DNA of 64,000 nt from Ilyonectria destructans (lineage: Eukaryota > Ascomycota > Sordariomycetes > Hypocreales > Nectriaceae). Both the position numbers and the translations under genes were made by a program. The notes under the pieces were generated by a model. That model searched no databases. It was given only the letters and a program-made list of their open reading frames with translations, and was not told the DNA's origin. The stretch covers positions 124,001-188,000 of the forward strand of contig JAHEWK010000008.1 of NCBI GenBank assembly GCA_020740775.1, written 5' to 3'. Positions within the stretch are counted from its first letter, which is position 1. Each line of letters starts with the position of its first letter. This document shows positions 22,950-35,900 of this stretch, in pieces.

Positions 22950-24521
22950 CTAGTTTTCTGGATCGTCAACGTCCTCCTGTGACACCCTACTGACCCATTG
23001 CTCGACCTTCTCCAGGCGATCAACCAGGTCCCGTCCAGTCGGGCGAGCATTTGATCTCTCCCTCTCCTCGGCGCGCTCACACCTTGCCCGGATAGCGTCG
23101 AGAGGTACCATACGGCCGGTGACGTTGAAGAAGTTGGCCTGCATCTCAAGCCACCGCGAGCGCTTTTGCTTGCTGTCGATTGCGGCCAGGAGCTCACAGT
23201 CCCGCTTGCTGAGATAGGCGTCTGGCTCAGGGTGGATGGCCGCGGGATACAGGTCTGCGTATATGTGGTCTTGGAGATAGCGCATCTCGTCATTCTTCTC
23301 AGAGTTGCCGTAGCCGAGTTGGGAGATGGAGGAAGACTGCGATGAAGAGGATGACGAGGCGGAGGACTCGGACGACGCCTCTTCTCCCGAGAGGATCTTG
23401 GATGCTTCCCGATGAATCTTTGTAGCCTTGGCTTTGGCTTGTTTGTTCTCAGAGGCCACTTTGTCGTTTCGAGTGCCCTTGTGCCACTTGTTGGTATTGG
23501 AGATCTGCTTCCCGTTCCCGTTCCCCTTTCCGTTGGCGTTACGGTCATTTGAGTCCCCGTGAGACGTGACGGAAGAGGTTGGGGCCTTGTCCTTGTCCCT
23601 GCCGTCATCACCATCATCTTCTTCGACGGGACTGGCTTCACCACCGGCCTGATCACTGTCGCCTGTCGGTTCGGGCTCGGTAGTGTCATCTGCGGAGGGT
23701 TGCTGAGGCTGAACCTGATCCTTGATGAGCTTCCAACGGGCCCTGACTTCACTTTTACTCTTGTTGAGGGCGCTGCCGATGTCGGCCCAGGTGGCTGGTT
23801 GGTCACCTTCCTTCATGCCTTTGAGGAGGTAGTCTTCTGAGATGGTCCATCCCGAGTCATTGGGAGTGGTGCTTTGTTTAGAGCTGACCGTGTTGCAATT
23901 TGAAGTGGAATCCTTGGACGAGTCTTCGGCTGTTATGTTGGGATCCGTCGAGGCGTTGTCATTGGCGCTCATGTCATTGCTCGTCACCTCGGTGGTAGAT
24001 GCAGTCTCAGTTGACGATGCTGGCTTCCCCTTCTTGACCTTCTTTTTGCCTTTCTTGCCCTCACTAGTTGCCGCCTCGCTCTGGTTATCGGCAGACGATT
24101 CGGTCTGCCAGCTGTCGCCTGACGGCTGGGTACTGTCGGGCTCGCTGGAGCTTTGTGGGCGGTCTCCAGAGTCTTCAGCCTTCAGACACCTGTCTTTTAG
24201 ACACTTCTCATGCCCGCTGTGCTTCTTACAAGCGCCCAAGGATGAGGCATCCGAGTCACTAGTGGAGTTGTGGTTGCTTGCCGACTGGGAAGAGTCTTCA
24301 TGGTCGGATTTATCTTCGGATCCGGACTCAGCCTCTTTCGACTCGTCTGCCGAACTCTGGCGCTGCTCGGATTCCTCAGCTTCGGAAGAACTTGGCCACG
24401 CATCTCCGGAGTTGTCTCGGTTGGTCTCTGCTGCGCGGTGCGGCATGATTGGGAAGTTGCCGGTCCACGTATTCGCTAGCGATATTCGCGGGTTTTCAGG
24501 CGACGGCGCGGTGGGTTTCAT
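22950..24521 (-). CDS. Myb/SANT-like domain protein, mostly disordered
   Basis: Single exon, 523 residues. Residues 1-230 are Ser/Asp/Glu-rich and surely disordered, with a small Cys/His/Lys patch (CKKHSGHEKCLKDRCLK). A SANT/Myb-like helix bundle follows at about 230-275: GWTISEDYLLKGMKEGD, WADIGSALNKSKSEV, ARWKLIKDQ. Then another acidic stretch, a Ser run, and a conserved-looking C-terminal helical part (MRYLQDHIYADLYPAAIHPEPDAYL, LAAIDSKQKRSRWLEMQANF). This suggests a nuclear DNA- or chromatin-binding protein; targets are unknown. A second Met at codon 26 could be the true start. Confidence 0.75.
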   Translation of the reverse strand: MKPTAPSPENPRISLANTWTGNFPIMPHRAAETNRDNSGDAWPSSSEAEESEQRQSSADESKEAESGSEDKSDHEDSSQSASNHNSTSDSDASSLGACKKHSGHEKCLKDRCLKAEDSGDRPQSSSEPDSTQPSGDSWQTESSADNQSEAATSEGKKGKKKVKKGKPASSTETASTTEVTSNDMSANDNASTDPNITAEDSSKDSTSNCNTVSSKQSTTPNDSGWTISEDYLLKGMKEGDQPATWADIGSALNKSKSEVRARWKLIKDQVQPQQPSADDTTEPEPTGDSDQAGGEASPVEEDDGDDGRDKDKAPTSSVTSHGDSNDRNANGKGNGNGKQISNTNKWHKGTRNDKVASENKQAKAKATKIHREASKILSGEEASSESSASSSSSSQSSSISQLGYGNSEKNDEMRYLQDHIYADLYPAAIHPEPDAYLSKRDCELLAAIDSKQKRSRWLEMQANFFNVTGRMVPLDAIRARCERAEERERSNARPTGRDLVDRLEKVEQWVSRVSQEDVDDPEN

Positions 24522-25607
24522 CCGTGATATGGCGGACTGGCCTGGATACGCATTAGCTACCGTGCGACGGAGGAAAATGAACGTGGACGCACTTTGGATT
24601 CAATAAGATGGAAAGTCGAGCTTGTTGGAAACCTCTGGCTGGCGAGACGAATCTATAGCAACACTCGGAACGGGTGTATGTTCCGGGGGGATCTCGGAGA
24701 GTTGACAAAGGGAAAAGTCGAAGCCGAATTCTGAGGCGGATGAGAGGCGGGTGGGCGAGTGGAATGACTCCTCTAACAGGTGTTTGCTGTCTTCTGCTGT
24801 GGAAAGGGAGTCATGCACAAGCTCACGAGGGCCGCAAGTGCTTGGAAGAATGTTTGCTCAATGGAGAGGATTGAGAGGTAGAGGATAAGAGACAAAGACT
24901 TGATGGCAGAGGGAAAGATATATTGAGTCTGAGCGGAAACGCGGTGAATCAAAGCCCCCAGCTGTCAGAGGAGTGCTTACAGCTGACGAGGTTGCGCTAT
25001 GAATGGACGAATACATGGGTGGATGAGTGAATGAGTAAATGACGAATGGCTGCCAAGTGCCAACTAAAGAGAACAATGCAATCTGAATGACCCGCCTGTA
25101 GGCTATTCTCCCCATTCATTGTGCCGAGTTCGACCTGCCAGCGAGTTCTGCATTTCGACGATTGATATTGCTCGACGGGATAATCCATCTCAGAGACGGC
25201 TTGGTCGTAACTGGAGTGAGATGCATGTATGTATATGTGGGCTTGATCCCATGTCATCATTCTCCTGTTGTTCGTCGTCCTCAGGGCATGACGACGCGTT
25301 CTCTTCAGCACGCACATGGTACTTCTGGGAGAAAGTCTCGATCCTCTCCAAAGTTGTCCAAGTTGTGGCGTTGGAGCTGCGAGACCAGTCGACAGCAGAG
25401 TTAGTTCATGGGCCCAATGAGACGATGGCCGATTTCGCTGACTCATCTCATAACCGCAACTTCTCAACTTCGAGAGCTTCCCTCGTCACCCTATCTCCAC
25501 GCTGCTGTTTCCTGGTTTCCGCCTACAAGTAAGTGCTGGTTTAAGGAACTCGACAAGAAGACAAGAGCCAACACACAAAGCGGATTCACCGACGCCAATC
25601 GCAAAGA
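24522..25607. promoter_or_regulatory. Divergent spacer between Myb-like and DUF4202 genes
   Basis: About 1.1 kb between diverging starts; it should hold both promoters. No repeat, RNA gene or recognisable coding frame was seen. Confidence 0.45.
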
Positions 25608-26307
25608 ATGGCCGATACATTGCCTCCGCTCCCCGTCGAATATGCTCGCGGCCTCGACCTTATCGACGACGCCCACGCCCAGGACCCAAAGACCATCCCC
25701 GGCCCTGATGGCACCACGATTCCGTACGAACTTCACTATGCTCGCAAGATGACCAAGTGGCTCGCCCTGCGCAGCCCGTCTGCCTCCCCGGTGCTCCAGT
25801 TGGCCTGCCGCGCGCAGCATTTCCGAAGGTGCGCTCCCTCCTGATGCACCGCGGTTGACTGCACAAACATTGGATTCGAACTCACCACGCCATTGCTACA
25901 GGTGGGAGATCCCTCGCAGCAGCTACCCCATGACACGCCCGGGATATCTCCTGTGGCGCTCCAAGCTCAAGGCCCAGGCCGCCGACCAGGTCGCTGAGCT
26001 GCTTGCCTCGCCCTCCATCCAGCCCGTCATCCCTGAGACTGACCGGGCCCGCGTGGCCGCCCTGATTCGCAAGGAGAACCTGACCTCCGACGAGGAGACC
26101 CAGGCCCTCGAGGACGTTGCCTGCTTGGTCTTTCTTGACGACCAGTTCGACGACTTTGAGAGCAAGGCCGACATTGACGAGGACAAGATAGTTGGCATCC
26201 TCCGCAAGACTTGGGGCAAGATGAACGACAAGGGTCGACAGCTGGCTCTCGGAATGGAGCTGAGTGACCGAGCAAAGGAACTGATAGGAAAGGCTCTGGC
26301 ATCCTAG
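25608..26307 (+). CDS. DUF4202 family protein
   Basis: Two exons (25608-25828 and 25902-26307) across a 73-nt intron; 208 residues, full length for DUF4202. Conserved features: LIDDAHAQDP near the start, PYELHYARKMTKWL, LACRAQHFRRWEIPRSSYPM (the intron splits the RW codon), GYLLWRSKLK, LEDVACLVFLDDQFDDF and a terminal KTWGKMNDKGRQLAL. Conserved His and acidic residues suggest a metal-dependent helical enzyme, possibly HD-like, but no function has been established that I know of. No targeting signal is visible. Confidence 0.88.
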
Positions 26308-29300
26308 GCCGATGCACATGCAAGCCTATCCACCCCCCTAGTCCTCGACATTACAAGAAACTCCACTTGGCTCAACAAAAACATTTTCAAACCGTCATCC
26401 AGACTTACCTACACGCACCAAAGGTTGATACTAAGACCTATTGTCAGTAGGGTGTTCTAGAAGCAACGTCTTACATGGAGACCCAGTCACACCTCGTGTC
26501 GCAAGACATACCAAAGCGCAAAAAAATAAAATAAAAAGATACTCAACCGCCAAGCGCCTTGGTCTAAATAATGGCCCTAGAAGTGGAGAGAGCTGATATG
26601 TAGGCTGAGTCGGGCCCCTAGAACGTATCAATTATCAAGCGGATTTCCGGCATGCCTCCTTGCCTTCTGCTTCGATAGTGCGTGTGCCTATTGGAAAGCA
26701 CATAGGAACGGTATGTGTTCCTTGATTCTTCGGACTCCAAACGAAGCGATCCCTCTTGCCCGATGTCTTCGTAAGGATCGCGAGTCTGTCGCCGATCCTC
26801 GTCTGCTGGCCCAGTAGCCATGCCATATGCCACCGCCGTCATCTTTCGGGATCTCGTAATGATGTTGGCGGGAGACGCCCGCCGCCAACGACGCCAACGA
26901 CGCCAACACTGCAATGGATGACTCGGAATGTGATGGATGAGTGAATGAGCAAGGATGCATGTCACTGATGTAGTAGTACAAGGCTGTCATCGTACGACAT
27001 CCGCAGACCACAACGCAGAGCTGAGACAGTGGAATGTATCCCACCAAAAGTCAAAGATGCCTAGCCCTGGTGTGAAGAATGCGCATCGCGATACCGAGTA
27101 GGACCATCTGACCCCCGTCAGCTGAGCATTGTGCTAACGTTGACAGCCGCCCGCCAGAGCGCCCGTTCCGTTGGATCCAGCTCAGCCTTGCAAGCTAGCA
27201 TGACAGGGACGTCGGGATATGCGGCACCGTAACAAGAGGTCAGGTACATTCTGCGCCACACCCAGCATGCTGGTCTGGGGTAACACTGGAGATCCAGCAT
27301 TCGTCCGATCCAGCACGTCACGAAGAGGAACCGCGATCATGGCGTTTGCAGGACCCTGTCAACTGCTCCCGAAACTTCGCTGGATCTCGTACCCTGCGGA
27401 GGAAATCAGAGCTTTATCGGAAACATGGCTGCTGTGGCTGCTGATACGGGTATGCGTCTTCAAACGTTGAGCATGTCAAGGTGTGTTTCGTGGCGTCCCA
27501 GGCCTGGACGGTCACCCGAAGGGGCCTCTATTTCTCTAGTCCTTCGATTTGGGCCTAGGTTCTTGTCTCCTGCATACGCCCATTCCAGCCCCCGACATGT
27601 CGACTATCAAGCATCAGATGATCGGGATATAGGACGTTTGGTAAGATCGCGGTTACCTCTGAAGCTGAAACTCCGATGTCCGTCCTACGCAAGCACGGGA
27701 TCTGCTTGCCTGGATGCGCCATGCAAGGAGGAACGCCCTGCCGACTCTTAAAGCGACCATGTCGCTTAAAGGATTTGGCGCTAGGCTTCCAGGGCGCAAT
27801 TTGGATAATATCCGAGCAGAGAGGGGGATGGACTCCGTGTCTTACGGGTCGAGTGTGCACTAGGGGGCATCCTGCCGGAGTATGGCCCGTAACATGATAG
27901 ATCAAATTCGGCTTGGAGAGGTAGATTGGCGCAACACCCTCAGCCAATTCCAGATCGCCCCTTCGCCACACTTCCTTCCGTGACTCTATGCAGGGAGACA
28001 TGTCAAAGCACCCCAACGTGAGGCCCCTTGGCCGTGTAGATTGACAGGTCACAAGCCCCGTTGCCACACCAGATCCTCATATTCATTCGCTGGAGCTGAG
28101 TTGTGAAGAGGTTAAGGAGAGACATTGGGTGGGGTTTGGCATTTTGCCGTCCAATTTCCTTGACTGACATGGACAGAAGAGCCTCAGCCTGTGAATAGAG
28201 TTTTCTCAATTGTAGGCGGCAAGTTGGACGGTCAAGACTATGTGCCTCCTGCGTTAAACATACTACACCAACCGAATCAAGGTCCTGTCTGTTGAAGGCA
28301 TGCAACAATTGGCAGCACCCGCCAAGTCCAAACGTGACACAAAATGGGATTGCCCTGCGTTGATTGCGCGACAATAAATTGCATTTCTATCCGGTGTTCC
28401 CCAAGAATGAGACCAACAGGTTGCCTCCCGTACCGGGGGCATGGGAATAAAACCCTGGTTGTGGTGCTTTGGACAAAGATCCACTGGGGGCGAGAGACAG
28501 CTGAGCGGGTGCAGTTTGTCATCGGAAAGGCAGGGTAATTGGCCGGGGTGATGGAGCCCGAAGGGTTGGTAACCAGCCGCCACACCTGCAAAGCTAATGG
28601 AAGATCCCATCTCTCTTCTCAGCCGGCAGACGAACCAGCTTCTTTGATGTGTGGCCAATCAGCAAGCGCGCCTGGGAGAAGATGTTGAAAGAGGCACCAA
28701 AATCGTCCACAAGTTGAAGCGAAGGCTCCCATTGTATTTTCCCATTGGTGGCTGGTGCGCCAGCTCGACTACCGGGTTTCCGGTTCCAAAGAATGCGCCG
28801 GGAACCAGAGCCGGTGTCGCAACAGGTGGGCTTCCCAGTCCCGTGTGTAAGATTCGAGGTCATTAAAGTGAGCACCCGCGATTTTGGTGGGTCAGCGAGT
28901 GGCGAACGGCCCGATGCGGCTTGATTTCAGTTGAGGAAGTTGAGCACAGGCATTTCGCAGACGACCCTTCTTCCCGCCTTTGAGGCTGCAGATCAGGTTC
29001 AGGCACCGCGACGGGAGGGAGCTCGGGTTAAACTACCACCCTGTAGATACGCTCCATCCGGGGTACCGTACCTCTGGGTCGTGTTGGATGGGTACTGACC
29101 TCCATGCACTTCATTGCCCTTATCCCTGGACATGCTGAAAAAAGGACATGGATGCTCGCCTGGGCAGTCTGCCATGGCTGAGAGTTCTTTGGCTCGCTTG
29201 CTCGAAGCTTCCTCCGCAGCCCGTCTTGTCGTGGACAACTTGCGCTGCCTAGGGGTGGAAGGCAGATGCTTGGCGATGAACTTGACTGTACGCCCCGTTG

Positions 29301-31613
29301 ATACTCGATTGCGAACTTTATTGGCGCCTTTCCTTTTCCCGTCCCGTTTCTCGGTTTTTCTTCTGGGGTCACTCTGAATTTCTCCCATCACATTTGCGTC
29401 TCTGCATTCATCGTGCGCCAGAAAGTACAATCTACGGCGCAGCGGCAGATGAGTATGGCGGGGAGGAGGTGGGGGGGCGTCCCGAGCTGAACCTCTCCAC
29501 CTTGGTGCCAGCGCCTCGTTCTCAGTTGGGGATAATATGTTCTGTTGTTAGCCGCTTGCCAAGGAACGCCTTGTCCCAGGGTTGATTGACTTCAACAACT
29601 GACACCTGCATGGGGAGCGGCATCTAACAGGACATGTGCCGAGGTAAGGAATTCCATCTTTATTCACCGTGCAGGCTGGACGGCAGTGTGTTTGATACTG
29701 TTTCCCAGATTGGCTGAGATGGCATGGAGTTTTTGGAGAGCTCGCCTATCTCGAATGGGATTTCGATCGGGCAGTTGGCCAACCAGCAGCCATCGGGGCC
29801 TCCTAGTGTGCCCAACCCTGGCACTAGCCCATGCCTGCACAGCTCAAAAGCTCATGTTCGCCACCCCGCCGCCCCTCCTTTGTTGGTCTTGGCTGGGGAC
29901 TGTTGGACCATGGGCTGAGTGTTTTAGACTTGGTTCGTCTCGTTGAGCAATCAAAGCCGCCGCCGCTGAATCGATCCTGTCGTCACAAACGAGGTTCCAA
30001 CCCCACGGTAATGCATGTAGAGCTAGATCAGAGCAGGGGAAAGAAACTCTGTCGACGCCCTCCGGTCCAACACAGGTCAGCCACCCGTCCACACACACTC
30101 TCGGAAGGGCGGCGTCCCTCATTAGGGGTGGACCTACTGGTACATGGTATGGTAAGGCGGTGATGACACGCAGTTACGCACGCGCGGAGACGCACGCGCC
30201 CTCGCACCCTCGCACTCACGCTGAGTGAATCATGCCTAGCGCCGACTGTCCTATCGCCATGGAGAGCAGAAGGCTGCCGGCTTGGGCTGGGGTTGGCTGG
30301 GACCCAGGTAAGCCGTGGGTGATGGCGACAAGGGAGCAAGGGAGCAAGGAGCGAGGCGGCGGGTGGTGGTGACTTTGCCGTCGTCGTGTGGCGATACAAG
30401 CTGAGCTGCTGCCAGCGGTGCTGCCGGTTGTGCGGCCCCATCAAGGGTGAATCGCCTGGTCCTTGCTGAGCTGCTGGTTTGACGAGAGCTTGAAATTGAG
30501 CGTTGGAGAGAGATGAATGAGTGCAAGTCGGGATGGAAAGATCGGCAGACCTGTCGTTGAATTGCGTGTCGGAAAAGCCAGATCGCTGTCTGAGCTGCTG
30601 AGGACGGACCGAAGGACGGCAGGAGAGAAGGAGGGGAGAGGAGACGAGAAGAGGGAAGCGAGAAACATTCCCGTTGACGAGGAAAGAGGCTCCTTCTCTC
30701 CCTCATGCTCGCCGACAACTCGCCCACCACTCGCCCACGTACGTACCTGCCGAGCCTTATAATACCCCCATGAACCCGCCACATCGTTGAAGAGAACCAA
30801 CGCGGCACCCTTACCTGCACATCGTTCGCACCTGCTGTGGAAAGGACAGACAGCCTCAAGCGCACCTGCCTGCATTGCATCAAACATCGAGCATCTTACA
30901 TAACCATTCTCGCAATCCTCCATCTCACCTCGACCTTGATCTTCAACTTTGCCTCATTCCCACTACTTCTTCCACTACTCTCTTCCATCCTGACCAATTC
31001 GATTCTCCTGGGGCTTCCGGTCTTCTTTTCTTCTTCCTCCTCCTCCCTTCTTTCGATACTTGCTCGTCTCCGTGCATCTGAAGTCTAAAAGCCGACACCT
31101 TCTAGAGTCAATACCGCCTCGTTTGCCTTCTCTGGCTCTATCGATACTCTTGAATTGCTGCCCATTCGCCATCTCGACGTTTGTTCCCTCTTGTCAACTT
31201 CGCGACTTATACCGGCTCCATCTTCAACCCACTCAATCACCCAGCCGGCCTCGCCGCCAACCAATCACCACGACTGCGGCCCATCGAACCGCCCTGCTGT
31301 ACCCCATCTACATCGCTGTAGCCGTCGCCTTCGCCGCGGTCGCTGCCCGGCGTGTGCCGTCTCGGTTGAGACCATTATCGCACTCGTTGTGCATAGCATC
31401 TGTCTTCTAGCATCCCACCGCCCACATCTGAGCCAGTGCCTTAGCCTCCTGGACCGTTATATCTGGCAAGCGTCCGGAGCCCTAGCCTGACCAACAAAGC
31501 TCAACACCTTTCTTGACGCCAATCAATCTTCGCCCGAGCCCAAGGCCCCAACTATACCCCGGGGTATGAACCATAGCCAAGAAACGGCCTAGGACCGATT
31601 CATTCTAACCATC
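26308..31613. other. 5.3-kb gene-free stretch
   Basis: No coding gene can be supported here. Many overlapping short frames occur on both strands (largest about 210 and 170 codons), all without domains, conserved motifs or splice partners. The segment 26876-26911 contains a few ACGCCA-type repeats. From about 30700 to 31613 the + strand is C/T-rich, typical of a long leader of the next gene. It may hide a non-coding RNA. Confidence 0.45.
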
Positions 31614-32333
31614 ATGTCGATACAATTCCAACATGTAAGCCATCTTCCCCCCTCTCTGTGTCTTCTCCCTTGGTTATATTTTTCTGTTGCTCAATCCCCA
31701 CTGTTGGTAAGTCGTCACGGGGCTGACAGATTTGTTTAGCCGTTCCAAGAATCCCAGTTCGATATCTTCGACTGGTATCCCAAGTTTCAGTCCTGCCAAC
31801 GCTATTTTCTCGATCACGCTCAGTTCAGTGGCCCGGTTCAGACCGTAGGCGCTTTTGTGAACATCCTATTACCATTTCAAAAACCCTCTCCGCCTTCTCC
31901 TACGCCTACTCGCTCCCCTCCTCCGGCAGCCGCCTCCGCTCGAGCGACGGTAGCTGTCCCCGGCCCCCAAGTTAGCCTTGTCCCCTATATCCGCCGTCTC
32001 GTCGTTACTGGCTTCGACTCCCCTGCCGTCCTTCATGGGTTCTTCGGAGATGACTGGCTTCAAGGTATCGGCCCTGTGCACGAGACCGAGCGCAGGAACT
32101 TCCTGTTCGCAGCAAAGAGCGACAGCTGGCTGGGAGTCAAGTCACACTACGACATGGCCGACGGTCAAACCGTTCCGTTCCTGCGACCACTTCAACTCGT
32201 CACTGAGGAGGAGATCCGAGGCGCAGAGTCGAACTGGAGCGAGTGGTTAGCCATGCAAGATTGGATGCTGGGCCCTCGGGCTCCTCACGACGTTGGCGAG
32301 GGCCGTGTGAGGGTGAAGAGTGAACATGATTAA
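31614..32333 (+). CDS. Small conserved fungal protein ('ilp' type)
   Basis: Two exons (31614-31634 and 31740-32333), in phase over a 105-nt intron; 204 residues. The first exon encodes only MSIQFQH. The protein then reads PFQESQFDIFDWYPKFQSC, a Pro-rich linker, VSLVPYIRRLVVTGFD, GFFGDDWLQGIGPVHETERRNFLFAAKS, and a C-terminal SEWLAMQDWMLGPRAP. Sordariomycete homologues carry the label 'ilp is an apoptosis inhibitor'; I see no BIR zinc fold, so that label is not supported here. Function unknown. No signal peptide or membrane segment. Confidence 0.8.
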
Positions 32334-32937
32334 CAAGCCTTGAGTAGTCCAGTGGTATTCGAGACCGGACGACGATGACAATGATGACGAAGGCTGACGA
32401 CGAAGATGAAGAGAAGACAAAGAAGGAGAAAAGAGGGGGATCAGCACGGGCACATATATTGTTTATGCCTTGTCACACGACGCTAACATTGCGGGATCAA
32501 TGAATACTGCGGTGGCATCTTGGCGCGCGCCACCTGTCCGACGTTTTGTAATGTTTAACTCCATTCCTTGCCTTGAGGGAGGAGTCACCACACACTCCAA
32601 TCTATCTGGGGTGAGCTGGTATGTATGTACAGAGAGGCGACTGAGGCCGCCATGGATTGCATTAAAGGAACAAATAGAAAGAAGAAACACTGGCCGGTTG
32701 AACGCCCCGTCGAAGCACCCGTGCGTCGGATGCCAGCTTGATACCTAGTAAAACAGAGAGCCCTTGAGTGGTAAATTGGGCTAAAGCACTTGCAAGATTC
32801 CTTCCCACCTCTCCCGTGGTCGACCAAAATGGACTCGTTAACACCACCACCCTTTGCCTCCCCAACGCCTTGATGAATGACCCAGGGCAGTTCACTTTTA
32901 CTTTCCCTTGCCGCCAAAAACCTGGAGAAATTTCGCA
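32334..32937. other. Convergent spacer between ilp-type gene and set1
   Basis: This 604-base stretch lies between two 3' ends. No feature was recognised. It probably holds the 3' UTRs. Confidence 0.45.
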
Positions 32938-35900
32938 TCAGTTTAGGAATCCCTTGCAAGCAGCTGTGCCGCAAAGACAAGGGATGCGGTCCAAGCTGCC
33001 AATCTCGCGCTCGAACTTGTAGTCGTAGGTCAACTCTTCGTCTATAGGCACGCCTTGTTAGCAAAAATAGATGGTGGTAGTATGGGGAATTATCAAGGGG
33101 GACCTACTCATGGCAATGTCGCGCAGCGCATAGATGACGATGCGCTTGCTGCCCTCGACCTTGATGATCTTGGCAGTGCAGTTTGGCATGCAGCTGTGGT
33201 TGATGAAGCGTGCGATTCCGCCCTTCTTGGTAGCGTCGACAACAGTGTTGTCATCGATACGGAACAGGTAGCTGCTGCCGATTCCGCTCTTTAGGTAGTG
33301 TTTCTCGCGGATCTCGGCAATCTGCTGGCGGACCTCCTCGCCGACGTACTCGATAATCATGTCGTCCTTGGCGATGTTCTCCATGGCATACAGGCCCCAG
33401 TTGTGAATGGCCGAGCGAGCGAACTTGACAGGCTTCTTGCGTTTCTTCAGCTGGTTGAACTTGAACACATCCGAGTCTTGGCCCAGTGTCTTCTTCTGGT
33501 CGTTCAGGTCGGCCACGTATCGGCGGTTTGTGGCGCGGTTCGCTCTCGAGTTGCCCTTGGCGATAAGCTTCTCTGCGGCAATCTTGGCCGCCTCCGCAGC
33601 AGTGGCAACTGCGTCCTTGCCCGAAGTCTTAAAGCGGGCCTTGTGCTCCTCCCTCGCTTTCTGTACCTTGATGTGATGAGGTAAGTACTTGGACTTCTCC
33701 GAGTTGAGGATCTTCTTGACTCCTTCGGTACGAGCGCACCCAGTAGGGTTAGGTACGTAGTAGCCTCCGATAGATACGGCGGTGTCGACGAGGCCATTGG
33801 CAGAGTTGAGCTCCCTGATGCGGTTGCGCTTCCATAACCAGAGCTCTGGGTTTCCGATATCCCCAAGCTGGAATCGCCTGGTAAGCTTTGCCACGTCAGG
33901 TCCATCACTAGAGCCAAGTGCCAGCCCTTGAAACATTGACAAATCCGGCTTCATGCCGTCGGGTAATACCATGGCTGGAATCAGGGGCTCTGTCGAGAAA
34001 AGCTTCTCATTGAGTTTCTCCACGGGGTTCTCTAGAGGCTTCTCCACGGGCGTTTCCACGGCAAGTTCTTCAACTGGCAGCTCCTTCTCTTCAGCCTTCG
34101 GCGCTTCTATAGCCTCCTTTTTCACTTCATCTTCTTCGCGCTGCGAATCTGCCTCCGTTTGACGCTTCAGGGCCTCGCGCTCTTCGAATATCTGCTTCTT
34201 GGTCTTCTTCTTGGACTTGGTACTCTTCTTCTTAGAGCCCTTGCCCCCAACAGACATGGGGGTCTCGGAGCGGGAGATTCTACTCTCGAGGTCATCGCCG
34301 ACCTCAGTATCGGGAAGAATGTCCACCGAGTCCTCGCGGGCAGTGAAATCTGAGCTGAGCTGGCCGATCCTGACACCAAACAGCTCTTCATCCGACTTCT
34401 TTTGTCGCTTGAAGATAGTCTCGAACGAAGCCTCCAGCTTGCGCTTCTTGGATGCCAAAGGGGCATCGGCTATCGCAAAACTAGCCTCGGTCATGGAGTC
34501 ATCCTCACCGGGACCCCAGGAGGCAAAGTCGTCCTTGGAAATGTCGTCATCGGTGCTCATTCGGCTTCGAGGTCGGGATTCCGGCTCTTCAGTCTCATGA
34601 GCCAATAATGCGCGTGCGTCAGTGTCATCATCCGACTCCACGTCGCTGTCGAGGCCTCTAAGACGATGGTGAAGCGAACGAAACGCATTTCGGGCAGGAA
34701 GGCGCTGACGTGAAAAGGGATCGATGAACGCGCTACGTTGAGCCTGGCCCTTGACCTTGGTCTTGCGAATTCTGGGCAATGCCTTGGGTTCCAGACGGCT
34801 CGTCCTCCGCTCAATGGGGTCAGCCCGCGAATTGGGAGTACCGACCCTCGAACTCTCATCGCCATCCTCAATGCTAGGAATCTCTTCGATATCGTCGGGG
34901 TGTTCGATGTTAAACCTCCGCCTCTTGGCGACATGGTTCGCGGGATCCAGGAACGCGGCAAGGGCGGGTGCGGCTACCTTGGTGCGAATGTGTCGAATAA
35001 GATGCTCGGTCATTGCTCGACGAATAACCTGCTTTGCTTCCGTTACTGGGTCGAAATTCTTGGCCCTCTGTTTCTTCTCCTCTTCGAGGTCCCCTTCTTC
35101 CTCGTGGCGGCGCCTTTCTCTCTCATCGCGATGCCGAATATCAGCCCTGGGTCTACGCTCGGGGCTTGGACTGGCCTTGCGAAGTGGGCGAGGGGCTTCG
35201 GACTCGTGGTTTTCTCGGGGCATACACAACTGCATCGCCATGTCATAGTTGAAGAATTCAGTGTGGTTGACTGCCCTAAAGCATCGCTCCGCCTCTGACT
35301 TGCCATTGACCGAGTTGCGAAACACAATATAGAAACCAGTCTTGTCGAGGCGTATCTCTTCGAGTCCATAATTTTTCAATCGCTTTTTCATATGAGGAAT
35401 GATGCTCGGCAAGACAGGGACGCTGTCACTCGTGATAAAAATATAGGGCTCGTCGGTGAGTAGCGGTGCGATAGAGGGGCCGTCGACAGAAGAATTCCCT
35501 CTCGGTTGTACGGGGAGTGTCGGTTGCTGTTGAGGCCCTGACACGGCGCCCGCAGGTTGTCGGTGTGCTGCTGGACCCTTGGGGGCGGTGGGTGGAGGTC
35601 GAACGAACCCGGGCGCTGGGCCGGACTTTGGACCCGTAGGAGGAACCTTTGACTGAGAAGCAAGCTGAGCAAGTTTCTCCTTCTCTTGCTTGTCCTTCCC
35701 CCTCCTAAGATGCTCCTCCAGCATTCGCCGGCTCTTGCGACCCTCTGGGTCATATTCTACCCTGACAATATCTGCATCGACCTTGAGGCCTCGGGATCGC
35801 ACAGCTCGACGAGCGGCGTCAATGGCTGACACACGCGGTCGGTCAGGGCGCTTCGAATCGCGATAGCGGATGGTGGCAAATCCGAGGTAACTTCCAGTCT

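Noticed and set aside
25865..25890. tRNA B-box-like GTTCGAATCC on the minus strand
   Set aside because: It falls in the DUF4202 intron; no A box, anticodon stem or acceptor pairing could be drawn around it.
27555..28067. 170-codon minus frame in the long spacer
   Set aside because: No domain, no conserved-looking motif, no splice partner; composition like neighbouring non-coding DNA.
30251..30883. 210-codon minus frame
   Set aside because: Low-complexity Ser/Arg/Pro product opposite a C/T-rich leader; typical shadow of biased composition.
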